From the NCBI RefSeq assembly GCF_029263665.1, contig NZ_JAJUFQ010000027.1, positions 1-56,025 on the forward strand: 56,025 nt of DNA, read 5' to 3'. This document shows positions 7,216-15,852 of the stretch, one piece after another (within the stretch, counting starts at the first letter, position 1; every line of letters starts with the position of its first letter). The position numbers and the translations under genes were made by a program. The notes beneath the pieces were generated by a model, which saw only the letters and a program-made list of their open reading frames with translations, was not told where the DNA came from and searched no databases. Source of the DNA: Halomonas sp. (GTDB lineage Bacteria; Pseudomonadota; Gammaproteobacteria; Pseudomonadales; Halomonadaceae).

Positions 7216-9396
7216 TCAAATATCTGAACGCTGGCTCGCCTGAATAGCTGTCAGGGCGATGGTGTAGACGATGTCGTCCACCAGGGCGCCTCGGGACAGG
7301 TCATTGACCGGTTTGTTCAGTCCCTGAAGCATGGGACCGATACTGACGACCCGGGCGCTGCGCTGGACTGCCTTGTAAGTGGTGTTTCCTGTATTCAGGT
7401 CCGGGAAGACGAAAACCGTCGCACGGCCTGCCACTGGCGAGCCAGGAGCTTTCTGTTGGCCTACGCTGGCGATAGCGGCTGCGTCATATTGCAGAGGGCC
7501 GTCAATGGCCAGGTGAGGCGCTCTCTCCTTGGCGATACGCGTGGCTTCACGCACCTTGTCCACATCAGCACCACTCCCGGAGACTCCAGTGGAGTAGCTG
7601 ATCATGGCCACCCTGGGTTCTATGCCAAAGGCTTGTGCTGAAGCTGCGCTCTGCAGTGCGATTTCGGCAAGCGTTTCGGCATCGGGATCCGGATTCACCG
7701 CACAGTCGCCATAGACGACGACCTGCTCAGGCAGCAGCATGAAGAACACTGAAGATACTTGGCGATATCCCGGTGCACTTTTTATCAACTGGAACGCAGG
7801 ACGTACGGTATTGGCGGTGGTATGAACTGCCCCAGAAACAAGGCCATCCACTTCGCCTTCGGCCAGCATCATGGTGCCCAGCACCACGTTATCCTGTAGC
7901 TGATCTTCTGCGGTCAACTCGTTGAGCTTGCCTTTACGACGTTCGACCATAGGGGCGATGAAGCGCGAGCGTTCCTCATCAGGGTCGAGGATCGTCAGTT
8001 CCTCGGGCAATTCCAGGCCACGAGTGGCAGCCACTTCCACGATGTCCTGACGTTTGCCCAGCAGGACACAGTCGGCGATGCCTCTGTTCTGGCACAGGAT
8101 AGCGGCCTCCAGGGTGCGTGGTTCATTGCCTTCAGGAAGCACGATGCGCCGTCGCTGGCACTGGGCCATGCTGACCAGTTTGTGGCGAAAGGCTGCTGGT
8201 GACAGGCGCCGAGGGACATCATGCTGTACACACTGGGTCAGCCAGTCGAGGTCGAAGTGGCTGGCTACATAGTGTGCCACCGACTCAGCCCTGTCAGGAT
8301 CATCGGCAGGAATATGATTGGGCATGTCCTTCAACTGCGACACGGTGGTATAGCTGTCGGTCGCAACGGACAACACCGGCAGGCCGGATTCCAGGGCGGG
8401 GCGACAGAAGTCTATCAGGGCGTCGCTGGGGGTTTCGCCATGGGTAAATAGCAGGCCCGCCAATTGGACCCCGTTGCGGGCAGCCAGGGCGGTTGCCAGG
8501 ATGGTGTCGTCACGATCGGCGGGGGTGACGATCAGCATGCCAGGGCGCAAGGCATAGAGCAGGTGTTCGGCGTTGCGCGCACACAAGGCGGTGCCCGTCA
8601 CGCGGCGTTGGTGGGCATCGCCCTCGTGCAGCAACCTGGCTCCCAGGGCCTTGGCCACATCCTGGGTACGGGGGGCGCTAAGAGAGGCCCAGTAAGGGAC
8701 CGCTGCGATCAACGGCAGAGGTTGGCCGGTGAGTGAAGCAACCTGCTGTTGCCAGTGTTGTCGGAGTGACTTGGCGTCACTGTCTGTCACGGCTTCTGCC
8801 ATGGTTGGCTGAGTCCGCTCGCTGGTGTCTTCCTCCCCTGTTGGAGGGAGGCGCATAAGCATGACCCCTTGGGTGTAATGAGTACCGTAGGCGTCTATGC
8901 GCTGGCGGTGCAGGCGCAGACGCTCTATCAACTGCTGGGGTGAAGCGGTGTGGCCATCGGCCACTAGAATCACCTGGGCGTTCAGAGCACTGGCCAATTG
9001 TGCATTGACGTCCAGGGCATAGGAAGCCTGCAGGCCTGGTCGTAATCCCTCGACGACAATGATGGCAGGAGCATGGCCGTCGAGGGGCTGGGCGATATGT
9101 GCATGCCGTTCCACTACCAGTTCGAGCATGGCATCGCCATCACCCCGATGAACCAGATTCTCAAGAATGTGGTAAGGCACCGGTTCAGGAGAATCCAGCC
9201 CTAGAGACGTGGAGACCAGTGTGCGGGTACGCTGTGCTGAATCATCCCCGGCGGGAGCCTGGCACACGGCCTGGAGAAAGCCGGCTTTCAGCCCCAGAGT
9301 GTCAATACTACGCAACAGGCCGAGGCAGGCGGAGGTGAGTGCGACGCCAGGGTCGACAGGGACCAGCAGCAAGGTCGAGGGCTCGCGCATCTTCAT
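7216..9396 (-). CDS. pta: Phosphate acetyltransferase
   Basis: This 726-residue protein interconverts acetyl-CoA and acetyl phosphate in the cytoplasm. It has the long three-part form: an N-terminal P-loop-like/BioD-type domain (residues ~1-220), a DRTGG-type middle domain, and a C-terminal PTA_PTB catalytic domain (~390-720) with SPVAGRATVFVFPDLNTGN and MISYSTGVSGSG. The ATG overlaps the ackA stop by 4 bp (ATGA) and is preceded by AGGAGGT inside ackA, so translation is coupled. With ackA it forms the acetate overflow/assimilation pathway and controls acetyl phosphate levels. Length and motifs are normal. Confidence 0.97.
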   Translation of the reverse strand: MKMREPSTLLLVPVDPGVALTSACLGLLRSIDTLGLKAGFLQAVCQAPAGDDSAQRTRTLVSTSLGLDSPEPVPYHILENLVHRGDGDAMLELVVERHAHIAQPLDGHAPAIIVVEGLRPGLQASYALDVNAQLASALNAQVILVADGHTASPQQLIERLRLHRQRIDAYGTHYTQGVMLMRLPPTGEEDTSERTQPTMAEAVTDSDAKSLRQHWQQQVASLTGQPLPLIAAVPYWASLSAPRTQDVAKALGARLLHEGDAHQRRVTGTALCARNAEHLLYALRPGMLIVTPADRDDTILATALAARNGVQLAGLLFTHGETPSDALIDFCRPALESGLPVLSVATDSYTTVSQLKDMPNHIPADDPDRAESVAHYVASHFDLDWLTQCVQHDVPRRLSPAAFRHKLVSMAQCQRRRIVLPEGNEPRTLEAAILCQNRGIADCVLLGKRQDIVEVAATRGLELPEELTILDPDEERSRFIAPMVERRKGKLNELTAEDQLQDNVVLGTMMLAEGEVDGLVSGAVHTTANTVRPAFQLIKSAPGYRQVSSVFFMLLPEQVVVYGDCAVNPDPDAETLAEIALQSAASAQAFGIEPRVAMISYSTGVSGSGADVDKVREATRIAKERAPHLAIDGPLQYDAAAIASVGQQKAPGSPVAGRATVFVFPDLNTGNTTYKAVQRSARVVSIGPMLQGLNKPVNDLSRGALVDDIVYTIALTAIQASQRSDI

Positions 9397-10610
9397 GCTG
9401 GTACCTCCTGGGGATGACGGGATGCTTGCGTGTCACTCATGTTGTCGAGCAGATGCCGTGTCTGCACGGCAATATAGCCTTCTTCATCTGTGGGAATGAC
9501 CCACAGCTCCAGGCCTCTGCCCACATCGATACGTCCTTCCATGCCACGCGGCAGCTCGCCATTACTGTTGGGGGAGAGATGTACACCAAGGTGGGTGAGG
9601 TATGTCAGAGTGCGAGCCCGAATAAGTGGCGAGTTTTCGCCGATGCCGCCCGTGAAAGCAAGACCATGCAGCATGGGTAGTGCACAGGACAAACCCGCAA
9701 TGCTCTTGGCCAGACGATAGCAGAAGACATCGATGGCCAGTTTGGCCCCAGCGTGGCCTTCTGCAGCTGACTGTTCCAGTTCGCGCATGTCGTTGGTCAA
9801 GCCGGATAGCCCCAGCAGCCCGCTGCGTTGATTGAGCAGTTGATCGATATCATGGCTGCTCCAGCCACACTGATGCATCAGGTGCAAAAGGATTCCAGGA
9901 TCGATATCGCCACTGCGAGTCCCCATCACCAAGCCTTCCAGCGGGGTCATGCCCATGCTGGTATCGATGCTCTGGCCTTGCCAGATGGCCGTTGCCGAAG
10001 CGCCATTACCGAGATGGGCAATGATCCAGCCACCACGGCCCTGGGCGCTCAGGATGGACAGTCTTTCCGCCACATAGGCATGACTGCTGCCATGGAAGCC
10101 GTAACGGCGGATGCCATGACATTCATAGAGTTCTGCGGGGATGGCGTAACGGTACGCGTGTTCGGGCAATGTCTGATGGAATGCTGTATCGAACACGGCG
10201 ACTTGAGGGAGTCCGGGAAACAGCTCCTGAGTGGCCGTAATACCTTCGAGGTTGGCTGGATTGTGCAGGGGGGCCAGGGTGGTGGTTTCACGGATATCTT
10301 GAACCACGTCCTGGTCGATCAAGGTCGCCTGAGTGAAGCGTTCTCCGCCATGGACGACGCGGTGTCCAATAGCGATTGGCCGGCAGCTGCCCAGATTGTC
10401 GAGAATGGCTTTCAAGGCTTCGCCATGGCTCGCTCCAGGCAATTCAATGGTCGTCTTCTCGCCTTGGAGATTGCGTAAGCGCAGGATGGCGCGATCACTT
10501 CCGAGTCGCTCGGCAATACCAGACAGGCGGGGCTGGCCTGAAACAGCAGGAATCAGTGCGTACTTGAGCGACGACGAACCGCAGTTGATGACGAGAATGG
10601 GAGCGTCCAT
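9393..10610 (-). CDS. ackA: Acetate kinase
   Basis: This 405-residue cytoplasmic protein converts acetyl phosphate and ADP to acetate and ATP. ASKHA-fold signatures are visible: VINCGSSSLKYAL at the start, VFDTAFHQTLPEHAY, RYGFHGSSHAYV, IAHLGNGASATAI and TGGIGENS near the end. The start ATG at 10610 has GGAGAT just upstream. It is the first gene of an ackA-pta operon (4-bp overlap with pta). An FNR/ANR-like box lies about 110 bp upstream, consistent with oxygen-responsive control known for this operon in relatives. Confidence 0.97.
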   Translation of the reverse strand: MDAPILVINCGSSSLKYALIPAVSGQPRLSGIAERLGSDRAILRLRNLQGEKTTIELPGASHGEALKAILDNLGSCRPIAIGHRVVHGGERFTQATLIDQDVVQDIRETTTLAPLHNPANLEGITATQELFPGLPQVAVFDTAFHQTLPEHAYRYAIPAELYECHGIRRYGFHGSSHAYVAERLSILSAQGRGGWIIAHLGNGASATAIWQGQSIDTSMGMTPLEGLVMGTRSGDIDPGILLHLMHQCGWSSHDIDQLLNQRSGLLGLSGLTNDMRELEQSAAEGHAGAKLAIDVFCYRLAKSIAGLSCALPMLHGLAFTGGIGENSPLIRARTLTYLTHLGVHLSPNSNGELPRGMEGRIDVGRGLELWVIPTDEEGYIAVQTRHLLDNMSDTQASRHPQEVPA

Positions 10611-10717
10611 ACCATCTCCATGACGAGAGAAAGGCGCGAACTCTAGCTTGCTGGAACAACGCGACTATTGATCTGGATAGGTATTTCAGGTGCATTGTTT
10701 GTAGAGTTTGCCCCTAT

Positions 10718-10731
10718 TTGAACTAGATCAA
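10718..10731 (-). promoter_or_regulatory. FNR/ANR-like box upstream of ackA-pta
   Basis: TTGAACTAGATCAA matches the FNR/ANR consensus TTGAT-N4-ATCAA at nine of ten positions. It is 108 bp upstream of the ackA start codon, between the divergent ends of ackA and the thiC terminator. No strong -10 is visible at the ideal class II distance, so the binding call is by motif only. Confidence 0.5.
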
Positions 10732-10765
10732 CGGCAAGCGTGTTGTTACTAGACTTTAGTATAGT

Positions 10766-10798
10766 AATGGGCTATGAGCGTGTTGCTCATAGCCCATT
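10766..10798. terminator. Hairpin, likely terminator of the thi operon
   Basis: A perfect 14-bp stem pairs AATGGGCTATGAGC (10766-10779) with its complement at 10785-10798 around a 5-nt loop, 57 bp after the thiC stop. The T-tract on the minus side is poor (ATTACTATACT), so termination may be weak or Rho-assisted. Confidence 0.6.
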
Positions 10799-10854
10799 GT
10801 TGACGGCATCTCGCTGTTGCGTATCACCCGTTGAGGTGGTTCCTGGCAGCCGGG

Positions 10855-12759
10855 TCAAACCTCCTTGTACAACTCGGCGCCTTGCTCGCGGAATGCTCGG
10901 GCCTTGTCTTCCATGCCACTCATGATGGCATCCGCATCGCCCTTCAGTTCGTGCTGCTCCGCATAATCGCGGACTTCCTGGCTGATTTTCATGGAGCAGA
11001 ACTTGGGGCCACACATCGAGCAGAAGTGGGCGACCTTGGCCGAGTCCTTGGGCAATGTTTCATCGTGGAATTCCCGTGCTGTATCCGGGTCGAGGCCCAG
11101 GTTGAACTGGTCTTCCCAGCGGAACTCGAAGCGTGCCTTGGACAGCGCATTGTCGCGGCGCTGGGCAGCTGGATGCCCCTTCGCCAGGTCCGCTGCATGT
11201 GCGGCAATCTTGTAAGTGATAATGCCGGTCTTGACGTCATCCTTGTTGGGCAGCCCCAGGTGCTCCTTGGGTGTTACATAGCAGAGCATGGCGCAGCCGA
11301 ACCAGCCGATCATGGCAGCACCAATGCCGGAGGTGATGTGATCGTAGCCTGGGGCAATATCCGTCACCAGCGGGCCAAGGGTGTAGAAAGGCGCTTCATC
11401 ACAGTACTCAAGCTGCTTGTCCATGTTCTCCTTGACCAGGTGCATGGGGACGTGACCTGGGCCTTCGATCATGACCTGGACATCGTGCTTCCAGGCAATG
11501 CGGGTCAGTTCTCCCAGCGTCTTGAGCTCTGCCATCTGGGCCTCGTCATTGGCATCGGCCACAGAGCCGGGACGCAGGCCATCCCCGAGGGAGAAGGCGA
11601 CATCATACTGTTTGCAGATCTCGCAGATTTCCTCGAAATGGGTGTAGAGGAAGCTCTCCTGATGGTGGTACAGGCACCATTTGGCCATGATCGAACCGCC
11701 TCGAGAAACGATGCCCGTCACCCGGTTGGCGGTCAGTGGGACATAGCGCAGCAATACCCCGGCATGAATGGTGAAATAATCCACGCCTTGTTCGGCCTGT
11801 TCGATCAGGGTGTCGCGGAAGACTTCCCAGGTCAGGTTTTCTGCGACGCCGTTGACCTTTTCAAGGGCCTGGTAAATGGGAACCGTGCCAATGGGAACCG
11901 GGGAATTGCGGATGATCCATTCGCGTGTTTCATGAATGTTCTGCCCGGTGGACAGGTCCATGATGGTGTCCGCTCCCCAGCGAATCCCCCAGGTCATCTT
12001 GTCGACTTCTTCTTCGATAGAGGAAGTGACGGCTGAGTTACCCAGGTTGCCGTTGATCTTTACCAGGAAGTTGCGCCCGATAATCATCGGTTCAGATTCG
12101 GGATGGTTGATATTGCAGGGAATGATGGCACGACCTTCCGCCACTTCCTGGCGTACAAACTCAGGGGTGATCTCTTGCGGCAGGCGTGCACCAAATCCCT
12201 GGCCGGGATGCTGGTGGCCCAGAATACGTTCAACTTCTTCACTGCCCAGCTGTTGCCTGCGCTGGTTTTCGCGAATGGCGATGAACTCCATCTCCGGGGT
12301 GATGATACCGCGGCGAGCATAGTGGAGTTGGGTGACATTGCCCGGGCTGCCATCGGCATTGGGCTTGGCACGGCGTGGAGTGCGGCTCAGGTCGAAGCGC
12401 AGTGGTGCGAGCATGGGATCGGCGGCGCGACGGCGGCCATATTCCGAGGTCGGACCATCAAGCCATTCGGTATCGTCACGCTCGTCAATCCAGCAACGAC
12501 GCAGCTCTGCCAGTCCCTTGCGCAGGTCGATAGTGGCTCCCGGGTCGGTGTACGGGCCCGAAGTATCGTAGACCAGCAGCGGCGGATTCTGTTCATCTTC
12601 CGCGCTGGTGCGGGTCGGCGACAGGGAAATTTCGCGGAAGGGGACGCGGATATCCGGTCGGGAGCCCTCCACATGGATCTTGCGCGACCCTGGCAGTGGT
12701 TGAATGGCTGCTTCGTCGACACGGGCGGTTTCCGCCAGAAAATGAGCCGTCTTGGACAT
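10855..12759 (-). CDS. thiC: Phosphomethylpyrimidine synthase (radical SAM, thiamine biosynthesis)
   Basis: This 634-residue protein converts aminoimidazole ribotide to HMP phosphate, the pyrimidine half of thiamine. The C-terminal CxxCxxxxC cluster motif (CSMCGPKFC) binds the 4Fe-4S cluster used for radical SAM chemistry. Other family stretches are ALEKVNGVAENLTWE, DYFTIHAGVLLRYVPL, SRGGSIMAKWCLYHH and IEGPGHVPMH. The ATG at 12759 follows GAGGAGAACGCCC. It lies 97 bp downstream of tenA in the same direction and is therefore probably governed by the TPP riboswitch in front of tenA. Length and motifs are normal. Confidence 0.97.
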   Translation of the reverse strand: MSKTAHFLAETARVDEAAIQPLPGSRKIHVEGSRPDIRVPFREISLSPTRTSAEDEQNPPLLVYDTSGPYTDPGATIDLRKGLAELRRCWIDERDDTEWLDGPTSEYGRRRAADPMLAPLRFDLSRTPRRAKPNADGSPGNVTQLHYARRGIITPEMEFIAIRENQRRQQLGSEEVERILGHQHPGQGFGARLPQEITPEFVRQEVAEGRAIIPCNINHPESEPMIIGRNFLVKINGNLGNSAVTSSIEEEVDKMTWGIRWGADTIMDLSTGQNIHETREWIIRNSPVPIGTVPIYQALEKVNGVAENLTWEVFRDTLIEQAEQGVDYFTIHAGVLLRYVPLTANRVTGIVSRGGSIMAKWCLYHHQESFLYTHFEEICEICKQYDVAFSLGDGLRPGSVADANDEAQMAELKTLGELTRIAWKHDVQVMIEGPGHVPMHLVKENMDKQLEYCDEAPFYTLGPLVTDIAPGYDHITSGIGAAMIGWFGCAMLCYVTPKEHLGLPNKDDVKTGIITYKIAAHAADLAKGHPAAQRRDNALSKARFEFRWEDQFNLGLDPDTAREFHDETLPKDSAKVAHFCSMCGPKFCSMKISQEVRDYAEQHELKGDADAIMSGMEDKARAFREQGAELYKEV

Positions 12760-12775
12760 GGGCGTTCTCCTCGGT

Positions 12776-12811
12776 GTGATTATGGTTATTGCCGTGATTG
12801 TGGTTATTGTC
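12776..12811. repeat. Two imperfect 18-bp repeats in the tenA-thiC spacer
   Basis: GTGATTATGGTTATTGCC (12776-12793) and GTGATTGTGGTTATTGTC (12794-12811) lie directly in tandem and differ at two positions. They occupy the leader just upstream of the thiC ribosome binding site. No function is known. Confidence 0.75.
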
Positions 12812-12856
12812 TTGATGGTGACGATGACAGGGGTGATAGCTTGTCAGGGGCAGTCT

Positions 12857-13525
12857 TCAGTCGCTGAGATCGAGACCCATCTGCCAGAAATCGATCTCGA
12901 GACGAGTGGCGTCGCGGAAGATGGTGGCGAGACGTGAGAAGCGCTGAGGGGAAACCTGGGCCAGTTGAGCGTCGAGCCATTCCTGCTCGGACTGAGCGGC
13001 TTGCTGAAATGCTTCACCCTCATACATGGCGATCCAGGCATCGAAGGGGTTGGCCTTGCCGCGCTGAGTGAACGACTGCTGGTTCAGCCAGGTAGCGATG
13101 TCGGCATACCCGACCATGCAGGGAGATAGCGCAATGCGCAGGTCGAGCAGGTCTCCACGGCTACCGGTATCAAGTACATAGCGGGTATACGCCAGTGTGG
13201 CTCGGGCTTCTGGCAACTCAGCGAGATCCTGTTCATGGATGCCCCACTCGCGGCAGAAGTTGATATGCAACTGGAGTTCGGTATCGAGGATGGTTTGCAG
13301 GCCAGCATATGCCGCACGCAGCTCAGTCACGGACTGGCTCTTGTAGGCTGCCAGGGCATAGGCTCGGGCAAACTGGATCAGAAACAGGTAATCCTGCTGC
13401 AGGTAATGACGGAATGCCGCACTGTCCAGCGAGCCGTGGCCGAGCTGGCGGACAAAGTCATGCTCGATATAAGCCGTCCATTGCTGGTGGTTGCTATCGA
13501 TCAGGTCGTTGAAGCAGTAGCCCAT
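12857..13525 (-). CDS. tenA: TenA-family aminopyrimidine aminohydrolase (thiaminase II)
   Basis: This 222-residue protein belongs to the TenA/HO-like all-helical family, which hydrolyses degraded thiamine pyrimidines for salvage. Start ATG 13525 (MGYCFNDLI) follows GGAGG by four bases and gives the usual family length; an open frame reaches 13648 without a better site. Catalytic Cys is seen in LSPCMVGYADI; family residues include the FCREWGIHEQDL region and the ALAAYKSQ segment. It is the first gene after the TPP riboswitch and precedes thiC, so salvage and synthesis of the pyrimidine are co-regulated. Confidence 0.9.
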   Translation of the reverse strand: MGYCFNDLIDSNHQQWTAYIEHDFVRQLGHGSLDSAAFRHYLQQDYLFLIQFARAYALAAYKSQSVTELRAAYAGLQTILDTELQLHINFCREWGIHEQDLAELPEARATLAYTRYVLDTGSRGDLLDLRIALSPCMVGYADIATWLNQQSFTQRGKANPFDAWIAMYEGEAFQQAAQSEQEWLDAQLAQVSPQRFSRLATIFRDATRLEIDFWQMGLDLSD

Positions 13526-13649
13526 ATGGCCTCCGGTCATGAAGATCCGGGGCAATTGGGTAGCGAAGAGGCGAGGAGAATATGCGGAGTGGGGACGGTC
13601 TGGCAGTAACGGAGAGAAGGTTTTGTCTACCACCTCTTTGTCCACCACC

Positions 13650-13836
13650 GCCTGATTCCCTACGCCGGTTCACTGGCTGCGTTTGTCATTGAAGGAGCAA
13701 ACGAAGACCATCACCCGGATCAGGTTCCACGGGACCAGCGCTGTGTGCTGCTTTCCTGCCAGGCAGATTGGACCTGCCTTTCAGATCAACTCGCACTTGC
13801 GCCATCTCAGCCGGATTGACCGGCACCCCGTCAAGC
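13650..13836 (-). promoter_or_regulatory. TPP riboswitch (THI element) with an enlarged P3 and an inserted hairpin
   Basis: Read on the minus strand, the conserved THI-box parts appear in order: GGGGTGCC, GGCTGAGAT, GAACCTGATCCGGGTGATG, then CCGGCGTAGGGA. Flanking GCTTGA (5') and TCAGGC (3') can pair as P1, which fixes the ends. About 40 nt are inserted between GTGATG and CCGGCG, where relatives have almost no spacer. The insert includes a CGTTTG/CAAACG hairpin. The P3 arm is also long. It lies 124 nt before tenA; that interval would hold the expression platform, and no clear terminator is visible, so control of translation initiation is more likely. Confidence 0.88.
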
Positions 13837-13846
13837 GATGCGAAAC

Positions 13847-13875
13847 AGCATAGCACCCCCAAGGGGCTGCGGGAA
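13847..13875 (-). promoter_or_regulatory. Possible extended -10 promoter for the riboswitch transcript
   Basis: On the minus strand, TGCTATGCT gives an extended -10 (TATGCT at 13852-13847). A weak TTCCCG lies 17 bp upstream at 13875-13870. Transcription would start just before the riboswitch P1. The -35 is poor. Confidence 0.35.
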
Positions 13876-13927
13876 GCCACGATGCCCACTGATGCTCCAG
13901 TATCAGGGCATCAGTGGGCATCGTGGC
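13876..13927. terminator. Long perfect hairpin at the 3' end of opgH
   Basis: A 20-bp perfect inverted repeat pairs 13876-13895 with 13908-13927 around a 12-nt loop, 8 bp after the opgH stop. No U-tract follows on the minus strand. It may terminate with Rho, block 3' exonucleases, or isolate opgGH from the thi leader that starts 40 bp on. Confidence 0.6.
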
Positions 13928-13935
13928 ATGTCCTG

Positions 13936-15852
13936 CTAATTGCGCTGTCGTTTCAAGAAAGTACGTGGACTCTTGTTCCAGCGACGTGTGAAGGACTGTA
14001 TCGGCATGTCCTTTGGGAGCTCCGGAGGAGGAGAAGCAGGTTCTGCTGCTTCCGTGGCTGGATCAGGATAGTGCATCTCGGCGATAACGGCTGGTGGTTG
14101 GGTTTCACTCGGCACCAGTAACAGGCCGGCGCGGCGCAGACGCCGACCGATGCTCAGGCTGCTGCTCCAACGCACCAACAGTGCCGCCAGGATCAAGCCC
14201 AGCCAGACAGGGGTCAGCCACAACCAGAAATCTCGGGTATAGGTCCAGGTCGCGAGGGACCAGATCAACCCTGCTGCGGCCAGCACCCAAGTGTGTTTCC
14301 AGGCCATCCCCCAGGGCAAGGCTCGACCCTCACGCGCTTGAGCATTCCAGGGGACGGTGCGGCCACTGATGACCTGAATGACAAAGCGGCTATGGAATAC
14401 CATCATCAGTGGAGCAATCAGCATCGAAAACAGTGCTTCAAGCAACATGCTCAACGTCAGTCGAATACGACCGCCATAGGCTGGCGCTTCCCGTAACAGA
14501 CCCAGTATCAGGCCCAGTAGCTTGGGCATCAGCAACATGGCCAGGGTGCCGGTGAGCAATGGCATGATCAGGTTGGGTGGTGCAATGGGCCAGTTGGGGA
14601 ACAGCTGGTAGCTGGAAGTGAAAAAGTTGGGGGGAATCAGTGCGCGTACCAAGGCATCAAGCGTGCTGATGGTCAGGATCACGAGCCATAACAGAGACGT
14701 CAGGTAGGCCAGTGCACCACACAGGAAGTGTATGCGACTGAGGGCGTGCAGGCCGCGTCCGGTCAAGAGGCGAAGATGCTGCAGATTTCCCTGAACCCAA
14801 CGCCTGTCGCGTTTGGCATAGTCGAGGATGTGGCTTGGCATTTCTTCAAAGCTGCCAGTGAGGTCCGTGCGCATGCGAACCTGCCACCCTGCACGGCGCA
14901 GCAGGGCGGCCTCGACGAAGTCATGACTATGGATATCGCCACCGAGAGGTGGTTTGCCTGGCAGTTCCGGCAAGCCGCAATGGTCGGTAAAGGCTGCCAC
15001 CCGAATGATGGCATTGTGGCCGTAGTAGTTGGCAGCGGTGCCATGCCAGAAGCTCAAGCCCGTGGCCAGCATCGGGGAATAGAGCGCTGCGGCGAATTGA
15101 TTGGCTCGGCCGAACAGGCTGTCCTGCCTGGCCGGGATGGGGATGGTCTGCACCAACCCGAGCCGGGGATTGGCCATCATCTCATCGATCAGCGCAATGA
15201 TGCAGTCACCACTCATCAGGCTGTCGGCGTCCAGCACCAGCATGAAGTCGTAGTGCTGTCCCCAGCGTTGGCAGAAGTCGCCAAGGTTGCCTGCCTTGCG
15301 CCCGGCATTGCTGTCGCGGTGACGGTAATGAATACGGATATGTCCAGCCAGGCGTTGCTGCAGGGCTGCGATCTGCGTCTTTTCGTGAGCGACGACATCG
15401 GCCTCGGTACTGTCACTGAGGACGAAGGCCTCTACTGCCATGTCGGATGGCAACTGGGTAATGTCGCGGCAGGTGGCTTCCAGCCCAGCGACGACCCTGG
15501 CCACATCCTCATTGTGGATGGGCATGACCAGCGCGGTACGTGAATGAGTGCCTTCAGGCCGTACGGGAGGATGATATGGTCCTGGTGTGCGACGCTTCAG
15601 GCTGAGGGGGTCAATGTTGCAAAGATTCAACAAGAAACCGATCACGGCGCTCCAGAAGGACACCGTGATCCAGCTGAACGTGACGGCAAACAGGATCAGG
15701 ATGGCAATCTCCACGGGAGTGATGCCACCTGCATGCAGTATGCGGAACATGGTCCAGATACCTAGCGCGCTGGTGGCCGCAATAGCCAGCCCGAGACATA
15801 AGCGTCGTAGGCGCAGGCCAGGTACCTTTAGTGCGTAAGTGTCAGAGCTCAT
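13936..15852 (-). CDS. opgH: Glucans biosynthesis glucosyltransferase H
   Basis: This 638-residue inner-membrane GT2 enzyme polymerises UDP-glucose into osmoregulated periplasmic glucans. N-terminal membrane segments (~residues 20-45 and 50-80) precede the cytosolic GT domain with LVLDADSLMSGD (metal-binding Asp), LVQTIPIP, GGDIHSHDFVEA and the RRWVQGN processivity motif. Further membrane segments follow to ~residue 590. It is shorter than E. coli OpgH but complete in motifs. The ATG at 15852 overlaps the opgG end by 11 bp and is preferred over an earlier in-frame ATG at 15882 inside opgG. It acts together with periplasmic OpgG. Confidence 0.94.
   Translation of the reverse strand: MSSDTYALKVPGLRLRRLCLGLAIAATSALGIWTMFRILHAGGITPVEIAILILFAVTFSWITVSFWSAVIGFLLNLCNIDPLSLKRRTPGPYHPPVRPEGTHSRTALVMPIHNEDVARVVAGLEATCRDITQLPSDMAVEAFVLSDSTEADVVAHEKTQIAALQQRLAGHIRIHYRHRDSNAGRKAGNLGDFCQRWGQHYDFMLVLDADSLMSGDCIIALIDEMMANPRLGLVQTIPIPARQDSLFGRANQFAAALYSPMLATGLSFWHGTAANYYGHNAIIRVAAFTDHCGLPELPGKPPLGGDIHSHDFVEAALLRRAGWQVRMRTDLTGSFEEMPSHILDYAKRDRRWVQGNLQHLRLLTGRGLHALSRIHFLCGALAYLTSLLWLVILTISTLDALVRALIPPNFFTSSYQLFPNWPIAPPNLIMPLLTGTLAMLLMPKLLGLILGLLREAPAYGGRIRLTLSMLLEALFSMLIAPLMMVFHSRFVIQVISGRTVPWNAQAREGRALPWGMAWKHTWVLAAAGLIWSLATWTYTRDFWLWLTPVWLGLILAALLVRWSSSLSIGRRLRRAGLLLVPSETQPPAVIAEMHYPDPATEAAEPASPPPELPKDMPIQSFTRRWNKSPRTFLKRQRN

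Noticed and set aside
7995..8736. Short + strand frames inside pta
   Set aside because: They are antisense shadows of a conserved enzyme without their own signals.
10831..12036. 401-codon + strand frame across thiC
   Set aside because: It is antisense to the conserved thiC gene, with no promoter or ribosome site and no recognisable family.
13526..13648. Longer tenA reading frame starting at GTG 13648
   Set aside because: It begins right after the riboswitch, extends TenA beyond its usual length, and lacks conserved residues; ATG 13525 with GGAGG fits better.
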